In this document: positions 12,701 to 27,700 of the stretch, one piece after another
How positions within the stretch are numbered: the stretch's first letter is position 1
Layout: every line of letters starts with the position of its first letter
DNA from: Aplectana chamaeleonis
Lineage: Eukaryota; Nematoda; Chromadorea; Rhabditida; Cosmocercidae
Reading direction: 5' to 3'
Length of the DNA: 64,000 nucleotides
Assembly (NCBI GenBank): GCA_029168955.1
Contig: JAPDOI010000156.1
Coordinates: forward strand, 724,501 to 788,500
Translations under genes and position numbers: made by a program
The notes under the pieces: generated by a model
Seen by the model: the letters and a program-made list of their open reading frames with translations, nothing else
Databases searched by the model: none
Told to the model about the DNA's origin: nothing

Positions 12701-15700
12701 TTTCATAGCCTTTTGTTATGGTCGAAGTGTTAACTTCTGCCCGACTGAGACTGTTCGTTCACGCGGTTGGCGTGCTTGTCGAGTGGATGTCAATAAGGCC
12801 AGAGGCTAGGCAGGTCAATCAGCCCAAATGAAATTTTCTACGGCTGCGAACAGCCGACTGAATGATCAGTATTCGCCTAATATTTCTGCAATCGATTTAT
12901 CAGTTCAAAAATTGCCTTCGCAACTACCGCTAAACACGCACACCCATCGCGTGCATGGGCAGCCAGTCTCATTCGGATCGACTTTATAATCTTTTTTTGC
13001 GCCTAAGTAACTTTGACATGTCATTTAATTCTATTTTTGAAATACTAAAAATCCAAGTCGGGTAATTTCAAAGGTTTTGCTATTTGGGAGACTTCATAGC
13101 TTTTTTTTTGAAACATTCGTCGTTGAAAATGGGTTTTCGTTCTAATCTTCGCTTGAGTAAACGTTTCTACTATTTATAGGATTATTTTTTATTGTATTGT
13201 TGTACGCTTTTCTCCAAAATGAATATCGAGAAGGTCTGATATTTACTCGTTTTCCAATCATCCATGTTAACACGCCGATGAAGTTTGTTCCTCTTATAGC
13301 TTTTTGACCACCAATGAGATTTATCTTCTTTCAAAACGTTCTAGCAGTTACTAATCTGGGCACGCCGCCCGCAAAACGTGGTGTTTTCCTATCGAAAATA
13401 AACTTTATATTTTCCAAGAACCACCCATGACGTTCTGTTCTCTTTGGCTTAATCCAATAGTTAGTTTCCTAGGTACCTCTCATGACCTACAGGTAATCAA
13501 TGACGCTTTATCCCCTCCATCCCGCCAATATTTAGAAGTTCCAAGGGACCACCCTTGATGTTTTATCCTTTTCAGTTGGTTTCGGTAGTTGGCTATTTTA
13601 AATGTTCAATTCTATGTTTTTTTCTATGATCGACATTTTGAGTACCTCCTAAATCTTTTTTTATATACTCCAAAACGTTCTCGGATTTAATATTCTGGAG
13701 ACCACCCATAACACTTGTATAGTTCTCCCAAATCCTATATCGAATCAGCCCTTGTTGTATGTAGACCACCCAGCATCCCATTTTAGACCACCCACGACTT
13801 TATTTTCTTCTATGTTGTCCTTCGAAATGATATTTTAGCTGGAAACATCCCTTCAAGCATGACTATTTCCAATTCATTCCCATTGATGATGTTTGCATCC
13901 CGAAGACCACCCGTGTAACTAAGCCGCCTACAACCCGGTCTCACCGTAGACCACCCATGACAATCAGCTATTCCCAGTCCATTCCCATATTTGACTTTCT
14001 GGAGCCAGCCAATGACGGTTTTCCGTCTTCAGAGCGTTCCCCTCTTTCCCATACATAATGACCACCCATGAATTTTTGCAATTCGTTCCCATAGGCAACT
14101 CTCGTATGCACTCTGGCCCCACTCAGCTCGCTCTCGTTTTTCATGTTTTATAAAGCACCTGTGAAGTTCAGCCTTCTTTATCTCGTTCCTACTAAAAAAT
14201 TCTCAGGACCACCCTTGTGGTTTAGTCCAATGCTGTTACAGCTGATGTTCTAAAGACCATTCAGGAGGTTTTACCTTCTCAAACTCGCTGTTGCGCTTAA
14301 TATTCCGCACTCTACCCATCCAAGACATTTGAGTCTTTGTAATTTGGGCCCACAGTTGACTTTCTGTTGACCACCTATGAGATTCAGTCCTTCCATAACG
14401 CTCCCATTTGTAATATCCCAGAAACCACCCCCCCCAAAAATTGTCAACTCAATCGCATAGCCAAATTACTCCCTCAGGTTTAGATGTCCTCAAAACTGAA
14501 AAAGTGAACCACCTACGAAATTTACATGTTCACATCCCTACAACTCATTTCGATAAATGAAATGAACGGATCACCTTCAGTATTCACCACTCTCCTAGAA
14601 GCGCCCACGGCGTTTTCTCCTCTTTGAATCACTTCCACTGAAAATAACCTACACACCGCCTATGAAATTTAGATGCCCACAACTCTTTCACATTATAATG
14701 TAATACCGACCACCCATGTTTTTAGTCCTGTCCCGCGTTTTTCCATAGCTGATGTCTCAGGGAGCACCCATGAGTTTCAGCCCTTCCCAGATCCTTCTAA
14801 TTGCTAATGTTCCAAGGACAAGCCATAACGTTTGGTACTCTCCAAGTCGTTCCCTTACTCAATATGTTGCCTAACCATTCAAAAGCTCTACGAACCAACT
14901 TTGATATTTAATCATGCAACTTCAGAAAAGTCATGTACCTCACCAACTCGTTTCATTAGGATATTTCCTAGGGGCGAATCAGTTACAATAGTTGATACTC
15001 TAAGAACCACCCATGACGTTTTGACCTTTTCACTGACAAGATATGAAGTTCGCATTCCTCCGTCAACATTTAGTGGCTGATATTGTAGAGACCACCAAAG
15101 AGCTCAGTTCTTTCTGATTAAAAACCCTATTTTTGCGCCTCCAGCAATTTCTGAGGATTAGGATATGGTTTTTATTTTGACATTTTTCATACATAATATT
15201 TTCCAGGTATGTTTACCCAGCCATTGCGGTGTTTGGCATTTTGGGAAATGGACTGAACCTTACCGTATTGCTCAATCGGAACATGAGAAGCCGGTAAGTC
15301 CTTCTGATTACTGGACTTCTTGACATAGTCCTTGACCTTATCCTTCGCTTTCGCGCCGCAGATATCCGTGACTTAATGTTCCAAAAATCGTCCCGAGGGA
15401 TGGTCGCCGACTCCCGTGTTCTCCTTCGCACTCTAATTTTCCGGCACTAACCGTGTTAGCCCCGAAATTGTTTGTTTATGCAGCTGCACAATGCATAATC
15501 GACGAAGTTAAACCCCGATGGCAGTGTGGGGTAATGAAATGGTTAGCGCCGAAACACACGTTCACGTGAGGAATGTCGGATAGAGGGATTCCATCGGGGC
15601 AATTGTCTCCCACTCTCTTCTGTTGCATCAAAACCCCAAAAAAGAGATCAAAGGTTCCGCTAGCCGTCCAAACAACTGCTGCTGGCCGGAAATTACGTTT

Positions 15701-18700
15701 CGCTTCAATCAAACTGCCACCAGATGCGTGAGGGGATGAATGCAATGCCGTGGTATGCGAGAATTCCCGAGGATTTCCGGATTTTTCACAATATATAGTA
15801 TTGGTCAGATTGGAGACTAGACTGTTGATGATCCTGTGGAAGTTTCGAGCTTCGAATTCTGCAAGAATCATCGTGTTTTTCGAGGTGCGATTACCGAATG
15901 TGTTTGACCAATCCCAATTTTCAAAGCTGAAATATCGAATAGAAAATAAAACTTGACTAACTATATTTTTCCGAGTCAGGAATATATAGGGCGGGTATAA
16001 GCGGCTTGTCGATGATAAAAAGCCGTAATCTAGTTTTCGATTTTTTTTTGAATTGACAAATCTACAAAGTAGAGAATAGGGAAAGTCTCCACAAAACTCT
16101 CAAACATAGGAGAGAAAACTGTTTAGAAAAACCTCTGAAATATTCAAATACGCCTGTTTGGTGTGCTTGGCGCACTGCGGACTTTCGACAATCTAAACGT
16201 CGGAAATGGTTTTGCGCTTTCAAATTCATAGATATCTATGTTAATGAATTTGTTTCTGTTTCTTGCACCAAAAACTTCTCAAAAATAAGATGGTTCAATG
16301 AATGGGCTTGGATAATAGTCTTTCAGGATAAAGAGTATTCAAATATTCGTAAACTTTTCTTTGGAAAAAAATGAACGGCGGACTACTGTTATAAGGGGTG
16401 GGCGGGGTGATCCAATGTCGTCGTACTTCAGCCCTCACTCTTATTAGAGCTTTCCGCTTCTGTGCCCACCAGGTTTTTAGAGTGGAATGCTTGTTGGTCA
16501 ACGCTTCGACGGTTGCCAGGTTCTAAAAGACCAAAGGATGGAGCTTCCTAATCTGAGGCTATACAAAGCTTACCTTTCTGCGAGAACCGGCAACTCTTTC
16601 TTCGTTAACACTACCTTTAGAGACAGGGTTCACGATAAAAACCGTTTTTGAGCTCTCTTCTTGAGCATGTACATAGATTTGGTCACCACAAAGGTAGAAG
16701 TAAGTGAAAAAGGTAGAATTTGCTGGGAAAAAGCGCACAAAAACAAGGTTGAACGGCTAATTACAGGGGTTCGCACGCCCCCAATTTACGAGATTTTCAT
16801 GAATACTTGTTTATACGTCTTTTATTTTGCTCTTAAATTTGTCACTAGAATCACTGCCCTATGAGGGGGAGGGGGGAAGTTGAGGTATGCGTTCAGAGTT
16901 ACTTAGCGGCGCGATGTTATAAACAGCCTACGTTTCGATCAAGCGACGTCTCGTTGCGTCGTCGCTGGATGTTCACAGTAAAGAAGCGCAGTACATTCGA
17001 AATGACGCGCAGTTTGCCTTCCCACGACGTCCATCGCGTCGTCTTGCAGTGCAACGCGACAGACGTCGCGCGATGGTTTACCGTTTTTCGTTTGCGAGAA
17101 ATTGAGTACGTACGCCAGTGTGCGTAGTGGCCCAGCGTTCGCGCAGCGTTCATGCTTGAACACCTGCGCAACGCGATTTTCATGTCGCACTGACACGAGC
17201 CATCGCGTAGCCCCGCAAAAACTCTGAACGCCGCCTAAGTATTGACCACGCGACGCGACGTCGCATAATCGAGACGTTGGCTAGTTATAACGTCGCACCG
17301 CGCCGCAAGTATGTTCTGAATGCCGGCAAAGGCCGGAATCACAATTTAGCGACGAGCGCTGTTTCCAATCAATATCTGCTAAAAACCAATACGCCTGATG
17401 TGGACTGTTGCTGATCGCCGGAAGTATAACTGAGGTCTAACAGAGCGGTCAGCTTCGCGCGTAGAACGCGGAGCGGCTTCCTGCCCTTCTCATAGACGTT
17501 CATTCATGCCGCCTAGGTTGAGGAGGAACTTTGAGTCTATATGAATGCCCAAGTTGACTGCCTTGAACGTGCTCTTGGGAAAACAACTAGTGCCTTGAGG
17601 GTGATAAAAAATAGATTAGTTATCTCAGACCTGTGTTTATCTGAAGCCTTACAGCATATTCAAGGGCGGAGCATACTTAACAGCCACCCTGTAGAGTATA
17701 TCCCATTATACATAAATAGTTATTATGGCAGAAGTTGCGTGCAGAGGTGGAAATTACAGCAGAAGTTCTTAACCTTGTTTACAATCTAGCAAGTAGCTTT
17801 CAGGCAAAAGAACTTTTCATTTCAACTTGGCGTCGAACAAACTTTGGAAAATAAGAGTGACCTTACTGCATACTCAGACAATAATGAGTCCGAAGTTGTG
17901 GTGATCCGGGTCGAAGTGGGTCTGCTTCCGCGTCCATTTTCACAAGGGTGAGGTCACTTTGAGAAAGTGGCCATTCCAAACGAAATGCAACTTTTCAGAA
18001 TCAATTTTTGTCGAAAAACCCAAATTTGATCTTCGTAGTTGCGCTCCTTCTCCTTGAACGGAGTTATAGACGCTTACTGGTGGGTTGGCACAGTTAATTG
18101 TCATTATGCCCACCGTCGCCTACCTTAATCATTTTTTAAAGCGAAAGTGGACCCCTTAAATCATTTTTATTGCCCTAAATCACCCCCCTGGACAAACTTT
18201 GGGCGATAAAATCGATTTCCGGCGCTCCGAAACAAATTTCGCGCTCGAACATTGTTCAGTGGTGTCGTTTCAGGCGCTGAACACGAATATGAGGTTTTTT
18301 TTCAGTTTGTAGGCATGTTGTTGGGTTGCGTTGCGGTATGGTCATTTACAGGCTGTAAAATCACGAAATTCTTATGGTTTTCACGCGTGCTGATGCGGAG
18401 CGGAGGTTGCAGACGGAGAGCGCAGCATGCCACGCGCCTCCCGCGCCATGAGTCGTGAGAATTAGGATTTTTACAAAGGATGCTCACGATCACCTGGCAC
18501 CTATGATTCCGTTCAGAAAGCTAGAAAGGCTAAGCTCAAATTTTCTATTGAAAAATTCATACTATAATCTTGTATTTCGTTCGGAATGGCCACTTTTTGC
18601 AAGTGACCTTTCCTTGTCAGACAGTATTGCGTACACCACGCAACAACTCAGAAGAAACTTCTAGGGAAACTTCAATTGCATTTTGCCAAAAAATTTGGTG

Positions 18701-21700
18701 CTCCTATTTGGCTCATTACTTAGAAAAAATCTTATATTATTCCACTCCTCCTCTCATTGCAGTGCTGCTTGCACCATTTTCGTGATGCTATACCAAATTT
18801 AACGTAGAAAAAATAATCAGCACGAGAAACTTGGCGAATGTTCAACCTGATAGGTCACGCAGCGAAGCGTTGCGAACTGTCACGGCATGTATAGAGACTG
18901 TTCGAAGGAGACTGTTCGTCCACGCGGTCGGCATGCGTGTCGAGCGGTGATTGCAAAGACATTTGTTCGGACAAGTCTCCCCAGGCCTAAATATTGCTCA
19001 CTGGTCGTTTATTGTTTCTATCTCATCGACTAACAAATTCGAAAAAAGTACCTTTTTGGTGGCCGCTCGACACGCACGCCGGCGACGTGAGCGGTCAGCC
19101 ACATTCGGACGGTCTTTAACTGCTCGGTGTACCGCTAGTGCATAACTAGGGGCTATATCCTGATGCCCAGTCAACTATAAAATATGAACCCTTAAATGAC
19201 TCACTCCTCAAAGTAGAGTCGTTTTCTAAGGCTACAATTGACTCGACCCTTCCAGTGACCTATTTGGAGCTGCAGATTACCCGCGGCCATTTCCTCCGCC
19301 AAATGACCATTTTATCCGTCCACAGGGATCTACTCCCGATTGTTTTTCCGCGGTGTTTGACTCGTGGTAACCTTCTATTTCAGGGCGAACACCTTTCTGG
19401 CTGTGCTGGCATTTGCTGACATTATTTTCCTGTCCTTGCTGTTTCCGAATATTCTCGCCAACTACTCGTTCTTCACCTTCAACTATTACTTCCGCTACTT
19501 TTACTTTCACACCAAAGTTCATCTGATTACTATGGCCAACTGGTGTTCGGCGGTGGCGATTTGGTATGTTGTTCATGCACAATGAGAATTTCGGATGTAT
19601 GAAGCTTGGAAAACAGAGCCTGAATCAGAAGATCTTTTTCTGGACGGTGGTTTCCATGAACATTGATTGCGGTAATAGCTTTGATAATAATGGTCTATTA
19701 TTAGCTTAGAAACAACTCGCAGAGGCCAGTACCAATGCCGGTAACACCATTTAGTCGGAATGCATATCACGCTCAATTATGCCGTTTAATAATTCCAATA
19801 TAATTCTGTTTTGCGTCTCACAGCGCCACATTTTCTCACTCCCCATCAATCAACTTTCTGAACTACAGAGGCCACGGAGGGTTCGTTCGGGATCCGGAAG
19901 AAATTTGAGTTCCCCAAAACCCGTGCTGGATAAGACGGAGTGGATCAGCTGACCACCAATCCAAAAAATCGGAATTCACTTTCCGAAAGGATACTATGTA
20001 TTGAGAAAGTGCCACGATAGCTCAACGATATTGCTGCGGCGGCTGCGTGATCTTCACTGGCTTCGGAACTCTCGTAAATAAGCCGTGACGTTTACTGGTT
20101 TTGCGAACCCTGTCGCGGCAATGTCGAAGCAAGTTATCCCGCATGCTCTCTGGTTATGGCGCTTCTGACAGGAGAACTAATTTTAGTCAGCCTGGCCATT
20201 CCGGATGAAATATATTTTTCTGCAACCGCTTTCGGCGTAAAATCCGATTGTGACCTTCGCTGCTGCCTGAAACCACTCTGAAAAAAGTTATAAAAGTTAT
20301 ACGTGTTTTTCAAAGCCTGGCGGCAAGTTTAGGGTACCCCCATAAAACTTCCAGTGTGTTTTGAAAAAAAATCGGATTCGGCTCAAAACTACTTTGTAGG
20401 GGTAATCTAAAATGCTGAACACGAATCTGTGGTCCAATTGTCGAAGTTCTGAGGTTTATTGTCGATAACGGTAGGTGCCATGCCATTTATGGGGCGAAAC
20501 CTACCTCCGTATTTCGAAAATCGACAAATGGACATTAAATTCGTATTCGCCACCCCAAGTAACCCACACATACAAGTTTTGAAATAAAGGCAGTGGTCGC
20601 GATAAAATATGCTTGTCTTCTTTTCATCTCTAAACCCTTTCCTGAATTCAGAGTAGTTGGAGCTATGAGAAAAAAATCACGGAAAAAACGCTGCTTCGGG
20701 CTAAATTCGAAGCCTGGACTTTCTTGTCTTTTGATAGTGGACGAGCCCACTCCACATCATCGGCATCGATGATCTCTAATATCAGGAACACCAGCTGGCT
20801 TAAAATTGAATCCCAATCAATGAACATTAACCTTCGGACTGATCTGCTCGAATACTTATGTACTCATCTAGTCAAAAACATTGACTGAGGTGCTTGCCTT
20901 CATTGTTCAACTGTTTTTATTATTTGAATTTGCATATATTTCTTTCTCTGAATGTCGATGATTTTTAACTGCTCGGCATGAGACTGCAATCTTTACGGGC
21001 GGAGCTGTGCACGTGTGCACGAACTGGCACATTTGGGCCTTAGAAACTCTAATTCTAGCCCGTTTTTCACAGCGCTACCTTCACGATTTTTCAGCTGTTT
21101 TCGATCTAAGCTGATTTTTGAAGTTTTTCGACAACGTTTTCCATGGCGACCACTGTATTTAAATCTGAGGCTTTAACCAAACTACCGTATGCCCACCGTA
21201 ACCCATCAAAATTGATAAATGGACCTCATATTCGTGTTCAGCACTCCAAATAATCTCACAGGAACAACGCGAGCAGTATCTACCGTAGCACCCCGGAAAT
21301 CGTCCAAAGTCGCGATTAGCCATCAACTTTCCCCCGATCGGAAGCTTTGAACGATCGAAATTTCCGGAAAACCGATAAATAAACGCCCAAGTGAAAAATG
21401 CTGGCAGTCTGTACAAAGTTTGAAAAATGTGCCTTCACCCAAAATTCGCTCAGGGTATCTGTTTTGGGCGCTGAGCAGAATTATGAGGTCCGTTTCCGGA
21501 TTTTTCAAAGACTAATGCTCGTTTTGGAAGGTACAAAAGGTACGAAAATCTGGCGAAAAATGCCTTTAACTTTTTCAGAGTGGTTTTAGGCAGCTGTGAA
21601 TACCATAATCGGATTCTACGACGAAAACGGTTCTGGAGAGGTACATTTCATCCGGAATGACCAGGCTGGCTAATTGTAGTTCCCTTGTGAGCCTATAAGC

Positions 21701-24700
21701 ACCACCCCGGCACCATCGAGGCGCCATCGTGGAGTTCCTCTCATTGTTACATTATGATATTTGCTAGAAATTTCCTTTCGACTCTACTTATACCCAAATT
21801 TCGATCAAATGAAGTTTAGCATTATTCAAACTTCCCGATTGGGTAATTTCTTTCCAAACTTTCGAAACTGAAATATTCTTCAATGAGTGAATGAATGCGT
21901 AAGAACTGTTTTACGTATTTAAAAAAAAATCTGATTGAGTATCAGGGTGCCCAAAGGAATACTCGAGTTTTCGAAACAAAGTTCAAATTTCTGGATAGTT
22001 TTCGATGAATACTTCAGAACGATCTGACATTTTCTCTGAAGAAATATGAAAATGACATAAAGATTCTAACATACTCTCCCGAGACTCTAACATTTTATTC
22101 GGGCTTAGTGTAGTATGAATATTACTGCAAGTTGTTTATTTATTTTAAATTTTTGGTACATTCTGTTTTTGATATTATGTGCTTTGCTAACCGTTTTTTA
22201 TCCATTTATTCATATGCAGAAGAGCATATATAATTATTCTTTTAGTCTTTCATCTTCAAACTGAGATCATGTCAAACTTTCAACCGCTATCCCAGCTGGC
22301 TCTGAACCTAACTAAGAAGGGTCGCTAAATTTTCTTGTATAAATTACTTGCTCACTCAGTCATTTTATATTTGTCATTTTTTTATGAATACTTGTCCTTG
22401 TTGATTATCACCAACTTTTTTTCTGAATAAAGTCTTTTATTCTTTTATTTCTTTTGCGTTTACTAGCTTTAATCTACATATTCTTCCATTGATTTGTTTA
22501 ATTATTCGTGATTTTTTTGAAGCGTTAGACCATTAAAAACTATTGAATAATGCTAGTTAGCTTATCTGCCTCGAGTGAAATCAATGCACTTGAGTTTAGC
22601 TTGCGAATTTAGATGGATTCCTCGTTTCCCCCAAACTATGTAGTCAACACTTTATTATTCTGTTTGATTTATTATCAATGTTGCCAGGCTCAATTGGGGT
22701 TTCAGGTGCAAATTCATTTATGTTCAACACTAAATTTATGACTCACAAAACGGGAGAAAAAGAGTTTGATAGCTTTCAAAAATATTTTTATTGAGCATTT
22801 TTTCAGAGTTTTTGATTTCTTGATCTTTTCAGTAAATCTTGTGTGCTTTAAGAGAATCACAAAAAATAGAATTTCGTGGTTGTCGAAATTTTCAGATTCA
22901 CGAATTGATGCAGAAAGCGGACCTTTTTTTTCGTTTTTTTTTTGTTGTCGAGTGAAAGAGCTACTTTGAGGAAATGGTCATCATTCCAGGTGCGTCATTG
23001 CTGTATGTGCTGATCGCCTTGTTGGAATTCGTAGTCCACTTTATGCTAGGTCAACGTGGTCCTGGTGGTGAGTCGATATTTCCATCAGAAATTATTTTTC
23101 AGAGCTAAATTTTTTTCCACAGACACTCATATTTGTAAAAACCGTGGCATCCCGCATTTTTTCGTAAATTCTAAAACAAATATCGGTTTCCTTGTCAGTA
23201 GCTCTGAATGCCCTTCTGGGCAACGTCTCAGTCAAGTCTTAAACGTCTAACTAACTACCGTATACCTACCGCATCTGTCCAAAAAATATAATTTTCATGT
23301 TAAGGAAGCTACCTGCCGTTATCATAACCATTGTCGCGGTCGCGTTTGGTCTGACCTTCTATCAGCACTTTGAGTACTACTGCCTTGTCAGATCATACTG
23401 TCATGAGACTCAGCTCTATTCACGATGTCTGCCAATATATAGCGAGTAAGTTTAGAGTTTTCACATAGACTACACTATTGGGGCTGCACGACTTCGAAGT
23501 GTGCGATCGAGCAGGGCTAGCTGGATAGCTAGCCTATGGATGTCGTAGAATTTTTTGGGAAAAAATGAAATTTTTGAGAGGATCGTAGTTTTTGTGGTGG
23601 AAACAATGTTTACGGGTCGTCAGAAAACGAAAAAAACCAGCAGAAATTCGGAGCCCAATAAAAATCTTCACGCAAGTTTTATTTGAAAAAACAAAACTAC
23701 ATCTTGGAAATGTAAAATTCTTGCGCTCTACCGGGGAAGGGTAAGAGTTTTTCCCTGAAAAAATATACTAAACGGGAGGGTTTCGTTACTCCGTCGAGAC
23801 CCTTTCCAACGGGCCGCTGGACCTTTGATTAAGTGTGAGTACCTAAAATAGACCAGCATACTAGTAATCACTTTGTTGTGTTCTGAGCCTATGATATTTC
23901 CATTTTTATTTCGAGATTACGGTTACGGTAAGCAGAAAAACCACAGTTCCACATACTCCAGTGCAGGTAACCAAAGAAACTATAATATCAAATTATTCGG
24001 GTTTTTGCACACTTGACGCAGGTGCCTTATTAGTTAGTTACGTTCGCTGATTGCATTGGTAGATTGGGAACTTCAATATCAGGGTAGAAAGATTTGGGAA
24101 TTTTTCAACAGGTTCACATACATCGAGGGTAACTTATGATTCTATGTAACCCTTATGGTTTGCTCCCTGCGCTCCGAAAGTTTTTTTCGTGTCGTTTGTC
24201 TTTCAATGTGTTCTACGAATGTTTGTTACCCCCATTTTAAATCCATACTTCCTTCGATTCTTTATACTATTGAAACGCTTCCTGAAATATCATTGAAAAA
24301 ACCGAGCATGGAGCTGTATGGGCCTCTCGCCATATTCAGTCTAATGCAGCGGATGAATAGAGCCGCGGCGGAGAATAGCCATTTGCGATCGATACCCCGT
24401 TGGCCAATGGTGTCGCGAACGGCATGCTGCCGCCGTAAATGATCACGTCTCATCTATTCGCAAGACTACATAAACTTGCCGAAAGGCATAAGACGCAAAC
24501 TCAGTGTTCTAACCTATGTATGTGCACCTAAACTTGCGCCAACGCACAATAAGGAGCGCAAAGTATCAGAGCGATCTGTGTGTACCCTCTATAAAACGTC
24601 GTAATTCACATCACTAGAGGCGCGAGCGGCGCGCGCGACGCCTCGGCCTCCGTCTGCCCTTCGCTCTCTCACTATCTCTGACCTCTGCTCCGCACAAGCA

Positions 24701-27700
24701 CGCGTAGGAACCAAGTGAATTTCGCCGTTTTATAGCCTGTACTGCACCTATTAATTCTCTTCCCGCTTTTCGATTTACGCGGACGCATGTGCGTATCACT
24801 ACCTGCAGAATGTATGGAGTGGCTCGCTGCCAGGGGTAGACTAGCAAGAGGGCAGGAACCAGTGCTGCGCCTAAAACGCCTACCCACCCCCCCGCTGAAT
24901 CTAATAGTAAGCTCGGATCAATTCAAAAGATATTATATTCCGTGGGTTCAGGGTTTTGTGCATGCATGCCTATTCTAGAAACATTCGTGCTATCGAACTT
25001 CCTCATCCCGTCTCAAATTAAACTATTAACTCGGGTAGCCAAACAATGATTCTCAGTGGCTATTTTCGTCGGGAGTGATGCACGTTGCCCCAAACGTCAC
25101 TGCTCCTTCCAAGCTTCAAACAATGTTTGCAACACACACGTCAAGCCATAGGGGTAAACATCATTGACATCAACATTGAACCAATTTGGCATTGAATTGA
25201 TTATGACGTATCCGGATTTAGCCTGAACTGGAAGATCTCTAGTCAAACAGGAAGTGTACTCTACCCGCATTACAGTACGTCACCTGACGCAGTTCCTTGT
25301 TGAGTCTTATTAGTGTCAGGACATTCAGTCATTAGTGTAGTAATTGGTCTATTTTTACTATTCACTTTCTAATATTTATGGATTTGGTTATGCACTCAAT
25401 CAGAACATGAGCCGCGATAAACCCTCAGCTGAAAATGTATGTAGCTATTTACTGGGTAGCAGCTTCTAAATTCTTTAATGTCCTCAAATCGCCTTCTTTT
25501 CAAATTGCTCTCGTTAAGGACGAGGTCTTCCCAGAACATTCTTACCAATCATCCACCCATTGCACATCTATGAATATAAAAACCTAATTAGCGCGTTGTT
25601 TTGGAACGGACATTGTTCCGTCGAATGTCTCCCGTTCAATAAGGGGAGTGGAGTACTTATGGAGAGTCTGTTTGATCTAATAGGTGAGCTATAGTCGGAG
25701 TTTCCTAGGCTTCTCTCTCCTTAGGCCTATTTTAGAGTTCGGTCGCAGCGCGGGACCATGAGATGTCTTCTGTGGGCATCGATCAATAACGCGCCGCTCG
25801 TCGTTTCGCGTGTAAATCATGACGTCGCGCCGCGTCCCGATGGAACTCTAGAAACCCCCTTAGTAGCGAATGAAATCACTCTGGGTCTCTGCCGATTCCT
25901 TTGCATCTCTGCCGCCCGCCCTTGTCATATCGTTTTGGACTGGCGTATCTGCTTCCTGCGCTCTAGGGTGGACCAGTTATTCGAAACAGAGTATATCAAC
26001 CCTAGCCGTAGGCTTGTGAATGCTACAAACGAATCTTCCAAGGAAATTTTCTGTACTTTGAATCAGTTGCCATAATAACCAGTGAAAGTTTCACATACTC
26101 AGGAAAGTTCAATGAAAATCTTAGCACTTTTTGTTGTGCGGGTGTGTCGAAATTGTCAAAGTGAAGTGAAGGAAATTGAAACGGATATTCAAAAAGTTGG
26201 GCGATTGCTTTGAACGAGTGACGCGAGTTCGCGCAATAGATTTGTGTGTAAAATTGCGTAACCTAAGTCCATAACCCTCTCTTGACCTTTTGTTTTCAGC
26301 TCAGGGGAAAAGGTCGACGAAAAGTGAGAGTTATTTCGTTTCAGGACCTGGTTTGGCAAGAGGGAAAATCCGTTCTCGCCCGCCTTCCGACAGATCATCT
26401 CGTTGTGTGTTTTGATCTACGCGCTGATGATGATCATCATGCCTATTGTGCTGCTCACCGCGCTGAATATGATGTTGCTATGTGCTCTTCGGAAGCGGCA
26501 GAAGAATCTTTCCGTCTCAGCGGATCTTACAGAGAGGTATGTTAGGCTTCCAGCAATTTACAGTTAGGTCCGTGGCTTGCTTTCTCAAGAGAAAACATTC
26601 GAATCTCATCCGCGGCTGGCGCGGGCGGTTTAAATCTCACCGGCGGCTGGCGGTACGGTAAGCTGATCAGCTGCTCTCTTCTCTCGGCCTGGATCGACGA
26701 CCGCCGCGCTAGCCGCAGTTGAGATTTAGATGTTTTTTTTTTGAGGAAGCAAGCCACGGACCTAACTATAGCTAAAAAAGATAATTTTATCAGAAAATGA
26801 TTAAGAACATGAGAACAACTAGGCATTATGCGATCTGCGAATCACGTCCATTTGTTTGTGTGCAATCAAAGAATTAGGGCTCGTTGACACCCACACAACG
26901 TGAGGCTTTCAGCATGCGCCTCTTAAAAGTTATGGTCAGCTTAAAACTGCTGCGGGATCAGTCATCTATCACTTCTGGGTCGATCATCTAACACTTTTTG
27001 ATGGAATGCTGATGCGACCGCCAAACAACATGGAAAACAAATTTGGTACAAACTCCACAAGCAGGAAAACTGAGAAAATGTCGCTGACCAGGTCTCCAAA
27101 TGCAGAAAATCTCAGAAACGAATTTGGCGCGAGGTTCAGATCCATTTTTACATTATATTCGAACTGGTACTTTTTTACAAATCGAGGTTTTTCATCGTCT
27201 CTTTCGACGTTCTCGTTCACTAAAGGGGCCAAGCTATACAAAAAAATGGGAAAATATATAATTTTCTGCGCGGACGAAGCCTTTGAAGAAATCTATGAAT
27301 GTCAGTTAACGCTGTCACGCGGCGCGAGGCGAGCGTGTTCAGAGCGGACCGTGTGTCCAGATTCTTCCAGAAAACTCTGCAATCCGACTTAGTCTATAGT
27401 TCTGAGGACGAGTAGAGAGAACTTTTTTGATTTTTTTCTCAATAACTTTTTACTGCCACTTCTTCAATGAGTAGTAAGCCGTCCATGCTGTTCAATTAGA
27501 AAGCCGCGCCCAACAATCAGATGCAAAATCATTCGATCGATAATGTGCGAATTTGCCCGCCAAGCAACGTCGCGGCTTCCTACTTGAATTACACAGACGT
27601 TATATGTATCTTCAGAGTGACATCACTATCAGGCTAATAAGGCCAGTAAACCTTTTCAAGCCTTGTGACCACTGTAGTGCCTTTATTTAATAATTAGCCG

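Noticed and set aside
15476..15871. 131-codon minus-strand open frame in GPCR intron 2
   Set aside because: No recognised motif, no splice or poly-A context; kept only as a note in the spacer entry.
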